Positions 1-5,074 of a stretch of DNA of 5,074 bases are shown one piece after another. Where the stretch lies: NCBI GenBank assembly GCA_029556045.1, contig JAKQGS010000323.1, positions 1 to 5,074 on the forward strand. The letters are read 5' to 3'. Both the position numbers and the translations under genes were made by a program. Every line of letters starts with the position of its first letter. Position 1 is the first letter of the stretch. Below the pieces are notes generated by a model, which did not search any database, had not been told where the DNA came from, and saw nothing but the letters and a program-made list of their open reading frames with translations. Origin of the DNA: Pseudomonadota bacterium. GTDB lineage: Bacteria; Bdellovibrionota; Oligoflexia; Oligoflexales; Oligoflexaceae.

Positions 1-1
1 C

Positions 2-304
2 CGGGAAGAGGGGCTTGGGCTCACCATCATGGAAGCCATGAGTCAGAAGACACCGGTTGTGGCAGTCCACACGGGAGGAGTGCCGGAGCTGATAACGGAC
101 GGCGTCGATGGTTATCTCTACCCTGAGCCAACAGAAGAAGCTCTGAAGGAGGGACTCGAACGTGCCCTCAGGGATCGTGGGCGCTGGCCTACGATGGTGG
201 AGGCAGCCTTGGCGCGATTGCGTCGGGAGCTGGATCCCGCCGTTTGTGGGCAGATCCTTGAAGATGCTTATCGGCGACTGCTCGACACCAAAGCATCTAA
301 ATAA
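2..304 (+). CDS. GT4 family glycosyltransferase, C-terminal fragment (5' end outside window)
   Basis: This is the open 3' end of a gene entering from the left; 100 codons are visible before a TAA stop. The first visible residues read REEGLGLTIMEAM, the E-x7-E motif of GT4 (GT-B fold) retaining enzymes, with Glu at visible residues 3 and 11. These acidic residues normally contact the donor nucleotide-sugar. It is followed by the usual PVVAVHTGGVPELI segment, a GVDGYLY turn and the closing C-terminal helices. By family knowledge it transfers a sugar from a nucleotide-sugar in the cytoplasm, probably onto a lipid-linked glycan; donor and acceptor cannot be told from this piece. The ATG at 29 lies inside the conserved motif and is not the real start. 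Its last 37 bases overlap the end of the convergent minus-strand GT gene. No U-rich terminator follows its stop. Family assignment is firm; specificity is unknown. Confidence 0.9.
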   Translation, partial: REEGLGLTIMEAMSQKTPVVAVHTGGVPELITDGVDGYLYPEPTEEALKEGLERALRDRGRWPTMVEAALARLRRELDPAVCGQILEDAYRRLLDTKASK

Positions 305-1467
305 TTGTCCACAGTGGTTTGAAACTTCTTCAGAGAGAGATGTTCCACAACCCATTGACGTCCCTGGATAGCCAGACTCTGACGGAAGGATGCATCATCC
401 AGAAGTTTTTTGATGGCTTTTGCCAGCGTGTCGGCATCCCCCATGGGAAACAGCAATCCGGTCTCTCCGTCGATCACTTGTTCCAGCACACCGCCGCCAG
501 CAGATGCGACGATGGGGCGATTGCAGAGGCGGGCCTCGCTAACGACCCGGCCAAATGGCTCAGGCTCAAGTGAGGCATGGACCACGATATCCATGGCTCC
601 ATAAGCTGGGGCCACCTGCGTTTGAAATGGCACAAAAAAAATCCGCCCCTGTAACGGGGCTTCCCGCGCCATCACCTGCAGCGCCTCACCATAGTGCTGG
701 TGCCCCTGGGTCGTGTAGATACTGCCGCCACAGATGATTGCCCGTAGGTTCGGGTAATCAGGGGCAAGGATTTTTAGTGCTTCCAGAAAGAGTGTGCACC
801 CCTTCCAGGGGGCCAGAATCGTCACCATACCCACTACAAGATCATGCGGCCCTATTGCGTGATCCAGGGAAAGATCAGCTAAAGCCTGGCCTCGCTCCAT
901 CGGGTGATAACGCTGTGGGTCGATCGCGGCATAAGCGATGGGAATGGGTGCGTTAAACCATGATTGGTAAGACTGGCCGACTGCCTGGGAATTGGCCATG
1001 GCATGAATTTTTTTGAAGGTGGTCCATAGCCGATACCAAAACCGGAGCATTCTAGATCGCGGGGCAAAGACGTGAAGATGCCAGACGATGGAGCATGGTA
1101 TGAATGGCGCCAGCAGGGTGCTGACAAGTTCCGCTTTGATGCCATGGGTATAGACCACATCGGGCTGGCGTATCTTGATCAACCGGTGCAATGCTCGGAG
1201 ATAAGACCCAAGATCCCCCAGTGCTTTCAACCGAGTCCACAGCGGCAGAGTCTGTCGTTGCCCCCATTGTTTTAAATGATGTCCCAGCGGCAGGATCGTG
1301 TGGGTGATTCCCCGCCGATCCAACTGTTCCACCAGAGGACCCTGGTCGGGCAATACCACGTGAAAACGCGGCATCTCATCGGGGGAGCGGGTGAGAAAGT
1401 CAAGAACCACCTGCTCCGCGCCGCCGAGTCCGCTGGAGGTGAGCAAAAGCAGAACCTGCGGTTTCAT
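268..1467 (-). CDS. GT4 family glycosyltransferase (third gene of minus-strand operon)
   Basis: A complete 399-residue protein of normal GT4 length. The N-terminal Rossmann-like domain opens with a hydrophobic strand and the glycine loop SGLGGAE (residues 12-18). HLH at 130-132 provides the usual acceptor-side histidine. The C-terminal domain has LAPWKG (218-223, Lys222) and EPFGRVVSE (303-311), the E-x7-E pair. The position normally held by the donor-phosphate Arg (GRL..KG) is Ile217 (MVTILAPWKG), which is unusual. The ATG start is supported by an AGGG seven bases upstream and by the canonical N-terminus MKPQVLLLL. It lies 4 bases after the preceding GT stop, so it is an operon member. Its 3' end overlaps the + strand GT by 37 bases. 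The gene contains a U8 tract beside a GC hairpin and an A7 tract. Predicted role: cytoplasmic or membrane-peripheral sugar transfer in polysaccharide assembly; substrate unknown. Confidence 0.93.
   Translation of the reverse strand: MKPQVLLLLTSSGLGGAEQVVLDFLTRSPDEMPRFHVVLPDQGPLVEQLDRRGITHTILPLGHHLKQWGQRQTLPLWTRLKALGDLGSYLRALHRLIKIRQPDVVYTHGIKAELVSTLLAPFIPCSIVWHLHVFAPRSRMLRFWYRLWTTFKKIHAMANSQAVGQSYQSWFNAPIPIAYAAIDPQRYHPMERGQALADLSLDHAIGPHDLVVGMVTILAPWKGCTLFLEALKILAPDYPNLRAIICGGSIYTTQGHQHYGEALQVMAREAPLQGRIFFVPFQTQVAPAYGAMDIVVHASLEPEPFGRVVSEARLCNRPIVASAGGGVLEQVIDGETGLLFPMGDADTLAKAIKKLLDDASFRQSLAIQGRQWVVEHLSLKKFQTTVDNYLDALVSSSRR
634..660 (-). terminator. Intragenic terminator-like hairpin with U8 tract (candidate)
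   Basis: On the minus (sense) strand, GCCCC (660-656) can pair perfectly with GGGGC (649-645) across a six-base loop, GTTACA. Three bases (GGA) then separate the stem from eight consecutive T (641-634). This resembles an intrinsic terminator, but it lies in frame inside the GT gene, encoding roughly APLQGRIFF (residues 270-278). The stem is short and the spacer weakens it, so it could be a partial attenuator or simply a coincidence of codon use. Confidence 0.25.
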
Positions 1468-1471
1468 GCTG

Positions 1472-2503
1472 TTACCCTGCTTGCAGCCGGGTGGATTGAC
1501 CAGCCTGGAGCTCCTGATAGATCGTCACCATTTCCCGGGCCACACGATCCCAGCCGAACCATGCGCGGTTTTTTAGGGCAATGGGAGCCGATGGGAGCGC
1601 CAGAATCTTTTCAATGGTTTCCCCTCCGGTAAAGTCCGCCACCCGGGTGCCGGGATCCTGGGCCAGGGTTTCATAGGCAGGAACCTCACGACTGATCAGT
1701 ATGGGGGTGCCACAAAGACGGGCCTCCACACAGGGTAAACCATAACCCTCATAGAGGGAGGGGAAGACCAGGGCGGCAGCCCGATGGTAGGTGGCTATCA
1801 GCTGAGCTTTGGTGAGATAACTGACCTGGGTGACCCGTTGACGGATGCCGAGTTGTTGCAACATTTCTTCCTGTGCCGGCGAAAATGTTCCGCCAACCTG
1901 CAGCAGGTGATACTGCTGCGGTAATTTGGCCAGGAGAGGAAACAGTCGTTCCAACCCTTTGCGGGTATCGGTGGTCCCCACGTGCAGAAGCAACCCGTTT
2001 TCCCGCGGTTGATCACTGTGGGTGAAAGCTTCCGGATCAACGCCGAGGTAGACGATGCGGTCAGGTTTCAGTCCCAGGGTGTCTTGCATCTCACGGGCGG
2101 TATGGCGGGATATGGCCACACGCAGATCCGCTTCCGCTATGCCCTTGGTAATGCGGTGGCGGAAGAATTGGTTGACCTGGTTGGCATTGCGGGCAAAGGC
2201 GATGTCAGTGACCGTCACCATGGTGCGACGAAAGAGATTTTTGGCCCGCAGCAGGGAGTCCCCATACGCTGGATCAATCAGATGAAAGATCTCACCCTGT
2301 GGCAATTTGTGGGGGTAAAGCAGACGTCGGTCAAACCAGCGGGGGGTGCGGTAAACCTCCGGACCGAATAAAACCGGTTTGAGGGGAACATGGTTGGCCA
2401 CCACGTTTTGGGAAACCGCGTGATAGAGCTGTTCGGCGTGGAGACTGCTGCTGTTCCAGTTGTCTTCCTGGTAGCCCATGGAGATGACGAGTTTAGGATT
2501 CAT
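1472..2503 (-). CDS. GT4 family glycosyltransferase (second gene of minus-strand operon)
   Basis: A 343-residue protein starting MNPKLVISMGY. The open frame extends further upstream (to about 2605), but the ATG at 2503 is preferred because it overlaps the preceding stop as ATGA, a common coupling arrangement, and begins with a typical GT N-terminus. An ATG two codons earlier (2509) is possible. The C-terminal donor domain is clear: YLGVDPEAF (152-160), HVGTTDTRKG (174-183, Arg181/Lys182) and EGYGLPCVE (252-260, the E-x7-E pair). It belongs to the RK-type GT4 group often found in O-antigen and exopolysaccharide loci. In the N-terminal domain the usual TVHDL-type segment reads TVTDIAF, so Thr99 stands where many relatives have His. 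No strong Shine-Dalgarno is seen, so translation probably depends on the upstream gene. Likely role: transfer of a hexose or deoxyhexose to a lipid-linked oligosaccharide; exact sugar unknown. Confidence 0.92.
   Translation of the reverse strand: MNPKLVISMGYQEDNWNSSSLHAEQLYHAVSQNVVANHVPLKPVLFGPEVYRTPRWFDRRLLYPHKLPQGEIFHLIDPAYGDSLLRAKNLFRRTMVTVTDIAFARNANQVNQFFRHRITKGIAEADLRVAISRHTAREMQDTLGLKPDRIVYLGVDPEAFTHSDQPRENGLLLHVGTTDTRKGLERLFPLLAKLPQQYHLLQVGGTFSPAQEEMLQQLGIRQRVTQVSYLTKAQLIATYHRAAALVFPSLYEGYGLPCVEARLCGTPILISREVPAYETLAQDPGTRVADFTGGETIEKILALPSAPIALKNRAWFGWDRVAREMVTIYQELQAGQSTRLQAG
1475..1478 (-). promoter_or_regulatory. Ribosome binding site for the GT gene starting at 1467
   Basis: AGGG on the minus strand sits seven bases before the ATG at 1467 and is embedded in the last codons of the upstream GT gene (Ala-Gly-stop). 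The spacing is good. It fixes the start of the downstream gene and implies that ribosomes finishing the upstream gene release right on the next initiation site. Confidence 0.6.
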
Positions 2504-3717
2504 TGGCATGCTGCGAGTCTTCGACTTTGATGGTTCTCTGATATGGGGGCAGAATCTCCGTAAATCTCCTGCAATCGCAATTGCAGACGATATGGGGAAT
2601 GCCAATCGCTATAATATTGCTGCCCCAGCAGGGCTCGTTGATGTCGCTGGAGCGGCTGCTGCAGTAGCTGGACGGCCATAGAGGCAAAAGCCTCAGCATC
2701 CCCCCGTGGCACCATGGCTAGGCCGCTGTCGCGCAGGGGATCCCCAGGTATGGAGCGTGGTTCCGTGGTCAGAACACAAAGGCCATGCTGCATGGCAGCC
2801 ACCACGGTGGAACGTCGGGAGGATACCCCATCCACAAATGGCGCCAATTGCAGGTCGGCAGCCTGCATCAGGAGATTGATGGTGTTCGGTTCCCGGGGTC
2901 CCAGCCAGATCAAACTTTGGCGGTTGGATTCCTGGGTTGCCTGCGTCAGGCTCATGTGAAAGGATTCAGGAGCCTGGCCCACCACCACCAGCTGCGCCGT
3001 GGGCACGTTTTTCTGGAGCATTTCCCAGGCTCGGCAGAGGAGTGGATGATCCACGCCGCTTCCCCCAGGGCTGAAAATCAAAATGATCGGTCGATTTGTT
3101 TGTATACCCAACAGGCGACAGGAGTCTGTGCGAGCCTCCAGGGAAACGAAGGCGTAAGGCATTGTTGAAGGAATCGGCATCCAATGCACACGATGTCGAT
3201 AATCCGGAGTAAGGTCTTGCAGCAGTGAGGTCCAAGGGTAAGAGCTGACCAAGACATGATCCGCATCGGGAATCAGAGTCAGAAGACTCTGCCTTTGCAG
3301 ATGGCCGAGGGTCCTGGCTTGCCACGAGGGCCCATCCGTCCACAGTTCATGCACCATCAGCTCCACCGAAAGTGGATAACGCCGGAGGCGCCGCAGCAGG
3401 CGTCCCATCATGGGCACGATGCCGTGTTGTTGATACAGATGCGGAACCCACTGGATCCATAGTTTATGGGGATTTGCTTCTTTTATGACATCTTCCAGTG
3501 CGCTGACGCGCCCCCATGACCACGGGGAGGGGAGGAATTCCACCCGGCCGCATGATGCGGGAACAGACGTGGGGTTGGTTTGGGTGATCAGGATCGACTG
3601 CCAACCCATTGCCGCGTGGATTGTCGCCATTTTCAACGTATGATCTCCCACGCCGCAAATTGCCGGTGGCAGCTTGGGGGACAAAAAGACAATCCGTTGG
3701 GAATCCGCTGGGCTCAC
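2500..3717 (-). CDS. Divergent GT4-like glycosyltransferase (first gene of minus-strand operon)
   Basis: A 405-residue protein starting at GTG (3717). No other start codon lies between it and the in-frame TAA upstream, and a GGAG sits four bases before it. The N-terminal domain is typical GT-B: IVFLSPKLPPAICGVGDHT (residues 9-27) with the CGVGDHT glycine loop, and VHELW (122-126) supplying a candidate acceptor-side His. The C-terminal domain is atypical. The strand-loop at 212-222 (ILIFSPGGSGV) lacks the Arg and Lys that normally hold the donor diphosphate. The E-x7-E region reads PFVDGVSSRRSTVVAAM (293-309), so the first Glu is Asp296 and the second aligns with Ala307. A PFxDGxSxRR signature is known in a GT4-like subgroup, so family membership is secure but activity is uncertain. 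A short hydrophilic tail follows residue 388. Its stop overlaps the next ATG, so the two products are probably made in similar amounts. Confidence 0.85.
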   Translation of the reverse strand: MSPADSQRIVFLSPKLPPAICGVGDHTLKMATIHAAMGWQSILITQTNPTSVPASCGRVEFLPSPWSWGRVSALEDVIKEANPHKLWIQWVPHLYQQHGIVPMMGRLLRRLRRYPLSVELMVHELWTDGPSWQARTLGHLQRQSLLTLIPDADHVLVSSYPWTSLLQDLTPDYRHRVHWMPIPSTMPYAFVSLEARTDSCRLLGIQTNRPIILIFSPGGSGVDHPLLCRAWEMLQKNVPTAQLVVVGQAPESFHMSLTQATQESNRQSLIWLGPREPNTINLLMQAADLQLAPFVDGVSSRRSTVVAAMQHGLCVLTTEPRSIPGDPLRDSGLAMVPRGDAEAFASMAVQLLQQPLQRHQRALLGQQYYSDWHSPYRLQLRLQEIYGDSAPISENHQSRRLAACQ

Positions 3718-3721
3718 ATGA

Positions 3722-3725
3722 CTCC
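3722..3725 (-). promoter_or_regulatory. Ribosome binding site for the GTG start at 3717
   Basis: GGAG on the minus strand lies four bases before the GTG, shorter than the ideal spacing. It is the only purine-rich candidate, and no other start codon in this frame lies between the GTG and the upstream in-frame stop. It overlaps the last arm of the CCAG/CTGG repeat set just upstream, so RNA folding could affect access to it. Confidence 0.45.
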
Positions 3726-3752
3726 AGTCTGGTTATCCAGATGCTCGTCTGG
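3724..3752 (-). promoter_or_regulatory. Alternating CCAGA/TCTGG hairpin set before the GTG start (candidate)
   Basis: In minus-strand order there are four short arms: CCAGA (3752-3748), TCTGG (3741-3737), CCAGA (3732-3728) and CTGG (3727-3724). Arms 1 and 2 can form a 5-bp hairpin with a 6-base loop. Arms 2 and 3 can form a competing 5-bp hairpin with loop ATAA. Arm 4 could pair with arm 1 and overlaps the GGAG ribosome binding site. The arrangement is suggestive of translational control, but the stems are short. Confidence 0.3.
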
Positions 3753-3785
3753 CAATGAAATTTCGAACTTTCTTATGGATTGATA

Positions 3786-3801
3786 GGCACGCGTTAGCGC
3801 C
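3786..3801 (-). repeat. GC-rich inverted repeat in the operon leader
   Basis: On the minus strand GGCGC and GTGCC can pair (five pairs, one of them G-U) around the loop TAACGC. No T-run follows, so it is not an intrinsic terminator. The G-U pair makes it foldable in the minus-strand transcript but not in the complementary one, which fits a role in the leader RNA of the downstream operon, though chance is possible. Confidence 0.3.
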
Positions 3802-3886
3802 GAATGACCTCTTTCAAGGGGACTCTTTAATTTTACTGTGTAATGAGTTCAAAGCCCAGAGATAGCCGGCTTGAAGCGCAGGCTTT

Positions 3887-5065
3887 TCATGTTTTTGATA
3901 AAAACGATAGGATGGCGTCAATGTGGTGTCGCATTCGAAACTTATCTCTGACTCTGCGCCAACCGTTGATCCCCATTTGGTGGGCTACAGCAGGATTCCC
4001 AGCCAGTCGATCCATGGCTTGAGCCAGCGTATGGGAATCATGCGGGGGATAGGGGATCAATATGCCGGAGTGCTCGGGAACGAGCCATTCCCGCACTCCG
4101 CCCACATCATGGGCGATGACAGGGCGCCCGGCGGCCATGGCTTCCAGACCCACCAGGCCAAAGGGCTCTGGAAAGAGGGGTGGCATCAGGACGACCTGAG
4201 CATTGCGATAGGCCTGATCCATTTGCTGTGCATCCAACCATCCGGTAAACGTCACAAGGTGACGGGGGGGGAGCCGTGATGCCTTATCCTGTAGGATTAC
4301 TTTCTGGCGACCATCTCCGGCAATGACCAGATGAATGGGGGTGATCACGTGCTGCAGGGCATTGATGACCTCCAGTCCTCCTTTGCCCTCCACAAGTCGA
4401 GCTGGAAAAAGAAATTGGGGTGGCATGTTTTCGGGTGGGAGCGGGGGAACCTCAGAGATCGCCTGATCGGGCAGACCCAGGGGAACCACGTGGATCGGGG
4501 GCGTGGTCATCCCATCGGTCCGAAGGCTGTCCGCCATGTATTCACTGGCTACCAAGAGATGCCGTGCCGCAGCTATCTGGGAACGAAAAAGAGCGGCCTG
4601 TTGGTACTGTTGATAGTGTTTCCATGCATTGCGGCTACCGCAGCGATGGAACCAGGGAGCCACGATGCAATAGGGGCCAAATCGACGGGAGCATATGGAG
4701 CGAGAGGTTAACCAAAACTTTCCTTCACCGGCACATAAAAGAGGGTAGTGAGCGTGCAGAAAAAACGATGTGGGGGCCAGTCGGTTGAGTATGCTCCAGA
4801 CACCTGACGGAACAAGGGTATGAACGATGATGGCATCAGGCTTCAACTCTCGGACGAACTCCTTTAAAGCGAGCTGTACGGAAGTGGAGTCCTCATGAAA
4901 TGGGATATTTTGGTGGTTCCACGTCTGTGATGTCGGTGAATCACCGCGGCTGTAAACCAAAGCCAATTGGTGACCCAATGCCTGCAGGCCTTCCATCACC
5001 GCATGCAGGTAAACCTCTATGCCGCCAACCCGGCTCCCATAGTCATTCACCATCAAGATCTTCAT
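3887..5065 (-). CDS. GT4 family glycosyltransferase with four-cysteine insert
   Basis: A complete 392-residue protein with a canonical start MKILMVNDYG. The N-terminal domain has the glycine loop VGGIEVYL (13-20), with Glu17, and HAHYPLL at 104-110. Directly after comes a cysteine-bearing stretch with Cys111, Cys125, Cys133 and Cys142 (C-x13-C-x7-C-x8-C), reminiscent of Cys inserts seen in some GT4 relatives and possibly metal-binding or structural. The C-terminal domain has FPARLVEGKG (220-229; donor-phosphate Arg223 and Lys228) and EPFGLVGLE (300-308), the full E-x7-E pair, then VGGVREWL and the closing helices. All catalytic markers are present, so it is very likely active, adding a sugar at the cytoplasmic face during polysaccharide assembly; the sugar is not predictable. 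A run of eight C lies in codons 265-268. The ribosome binding site cannot be judged because only nine bases precede the ATG. A 169-base gap separates it from the next operon. Confidence 0.94.
   Translation of the reverse strand: MKILMVNDYGSRVGGIEVYLHAVMEGLQALGHQLALVYSRGDSPTSQTWNHQNIPFHEDSTSVQLALKEFVRELKPDAIIVHTLVPSGVWSILNRLAPTSFFLHAHYPLLCAGEGKFWLTSRSICSRRFGPYCIVAPWFHRCGSRNAWKHYQQYQQAALFRSQIAAARHLLVASEYMADSLRTDGMTTPPIHVVPLGLPDQAISEVPPLPPENMPPQFLFPARLVEGKGGLEVINALQHVITPIHLVIAGDGRQKVILQDKASRLPPRHLVTFTGWLDAQQMDQAYRNAQVVLMPPLFPEPFGLVGLEAMAAGRPVIAHDVGGVREWLVPEHSGILIPYPPHDSHTLAQAMDRLAGNPAVAHQMGINGWRRVRDKFRMRHHIDAILSFLSKT
4264..4271 (-). repeat. C8 homopolymer tract inside the GT4 gene
   Basis: Eight consecutive G on the plus strand read as eight C in the sense strand, spanning the end of Leu265, Pro266, Pro267 and the start of Arg268 of the four-Cys GT4. 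Loss or gain of one base would truncate the protein before its E-x7-E motif. Poly-C/G runs in GT genes are known phase-variation sites in some bacteria; eight is at the short end for that. Confidence 0.6.
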
Positions 5066-5074
5066 GGCTAGGGA

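Larger units (their letters stand above)
3718..3886. other. Intergenic leader between two minus-strand GT genes
   Basis: This 169-base gap is the only real non-coding stretch in the window and is visibly more AT-rich than the genes. Reading the minus strand, it holds a loose inverted pair AAAGCC/GGCTTT (24-base loop, no T-run, so a poor terminator), a TAAAAT hexamer around 3829-3834 that resembles a -10 box but has no good -35 partner, a GC hairpin at 3786-3801, and the CCAG/CTGG hairpin set at 3724-3752. A 13-codon ATG frame begins as an ATGA overlap with the upstream stop, but nothing supports it as a gene. The gap length suggests a separate promoter or leader for the three-gene operon, but no confident promoter can be named. 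Confidence 0.5.

Noticed and set aside
224..239. CGGGA/TCCCG inverted repeat near the end of the + strand GT
   Set aside because: A 5-bp stem without a T-run on either side and fully inside coding sequence; too weak to call a terminator for either convergent transcript.
305..313. TTGTCCACA, one mismatch from a DnaA box
   Set aside because: It is a single copy inside a GT coding sequence with no AT-rich unwinding region or other boxes nearby, so chance is the simplest explanation.
1982..2371. 129-codon plus-strand open frame opposite the second operon GT
   Set aside because: It lies wholly antisense to a well-supported GT4 with conserved motifs and shows no recognisable domain; it is a shadow of GC-rich coding.
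2504..2605. N-terminal extension of the second operon GT to about 2605
   Set aside because: It would overlap the preceding gene by about 100 bases and adds residues unlike a GT N-terminus; the ATGA-coupled start is more plausible.
3829..3862. TAAAAT and nearby TTGAAC as a promoter for the operon
   Set aside because: TAAAAT matches a -10 box well, but the -35 position at normal spacing is poor, and TTGAAC lies too close (11 bases). Not strong enough to annotate as a promoter.
3849..3890. 13-codon minus-strand ATG frame starting as an ATGA overlap with the upstream GT stop
   Set aside because: Very short, no clear ribosome binding site of its own and no recognisable peptide; such overlaps arise easily by chance.
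4331..4788. Two overlapping plus-strand open frames opposite the four-Cys GT4
   Set aside because: Both are antisense to a complete GT4 and their translations show no family features.

Overview
The window is a tightly packed bacterial glycosyltransferase (GT) cluster. Five coding regions are visible, all GT-B fold and GT4-like, with only one non-coding gap (about 170 bases). It reads as part of a surface-polysaccharide locus (capsule, exopolysaccharide or O-antigen type). No flippase, polymerase, chain-length regulator or nucleotide-sugar gene falls inside the window, so the polymer cannot be named. Base composition is moderately GC-rich (mid-fifties percent by eye), and the gene packing and ATG/GTG starts are ordinary for bacteria. 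A Gram-negative, perhaps proteobacterial, host is a guess from overall protein style and is not demonstrated.

Layout. Positions 2-304 (+) hold the last 100 codons of a GT4 gene that begins upstream of the window. It converges on, and overlaps by 37 bases, a three-gene minus-strand operon transcribed from about 3717 down to 268. Gene order in that operon is a degenerate GT4-like protein (3717-2500, GTG start), a GT4 (2503-1472, joined to its predecessor by a 4-base ATGA overlap) and a second GT4 (1467-268, a 4-base gap after its predecessor). Upstream of the operon, 3718-3886 is a more AT-rich gap with two hairpin candidates near the GTG start. Beyond it, also on the minus strand, is a complete GT4 with a four-cysteine insert (5065-3887).

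How the genes may work together (inference): several GT4 enzymes expressed in series would each add one sugar to a lipid-linked oligosaccharide at the cytoplasmic face of the inner membrane. The first operon member lacks the usual donor-site Arg/Lys pair and the E-x7-E motif. It may be a divergent enzyme or a non-catalytic partner of the gene it is translationally coupled to.

Points worth a second look: the degenerate GT; an Arg-to-Ile and a His-to-Thr change at normally conserved GT4 positions in the other two operon members; a C8 tract inside one GT gene and a U8 tract next to a GC hairpin inside another; the four-Cys insert; and the tail-to-tail gene overlap with no room for an ordinary terminator. 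I found no tRNA, rRNA, CRISPR array, insertion sequence or phage feature. Nothing here proves a wholly new system.
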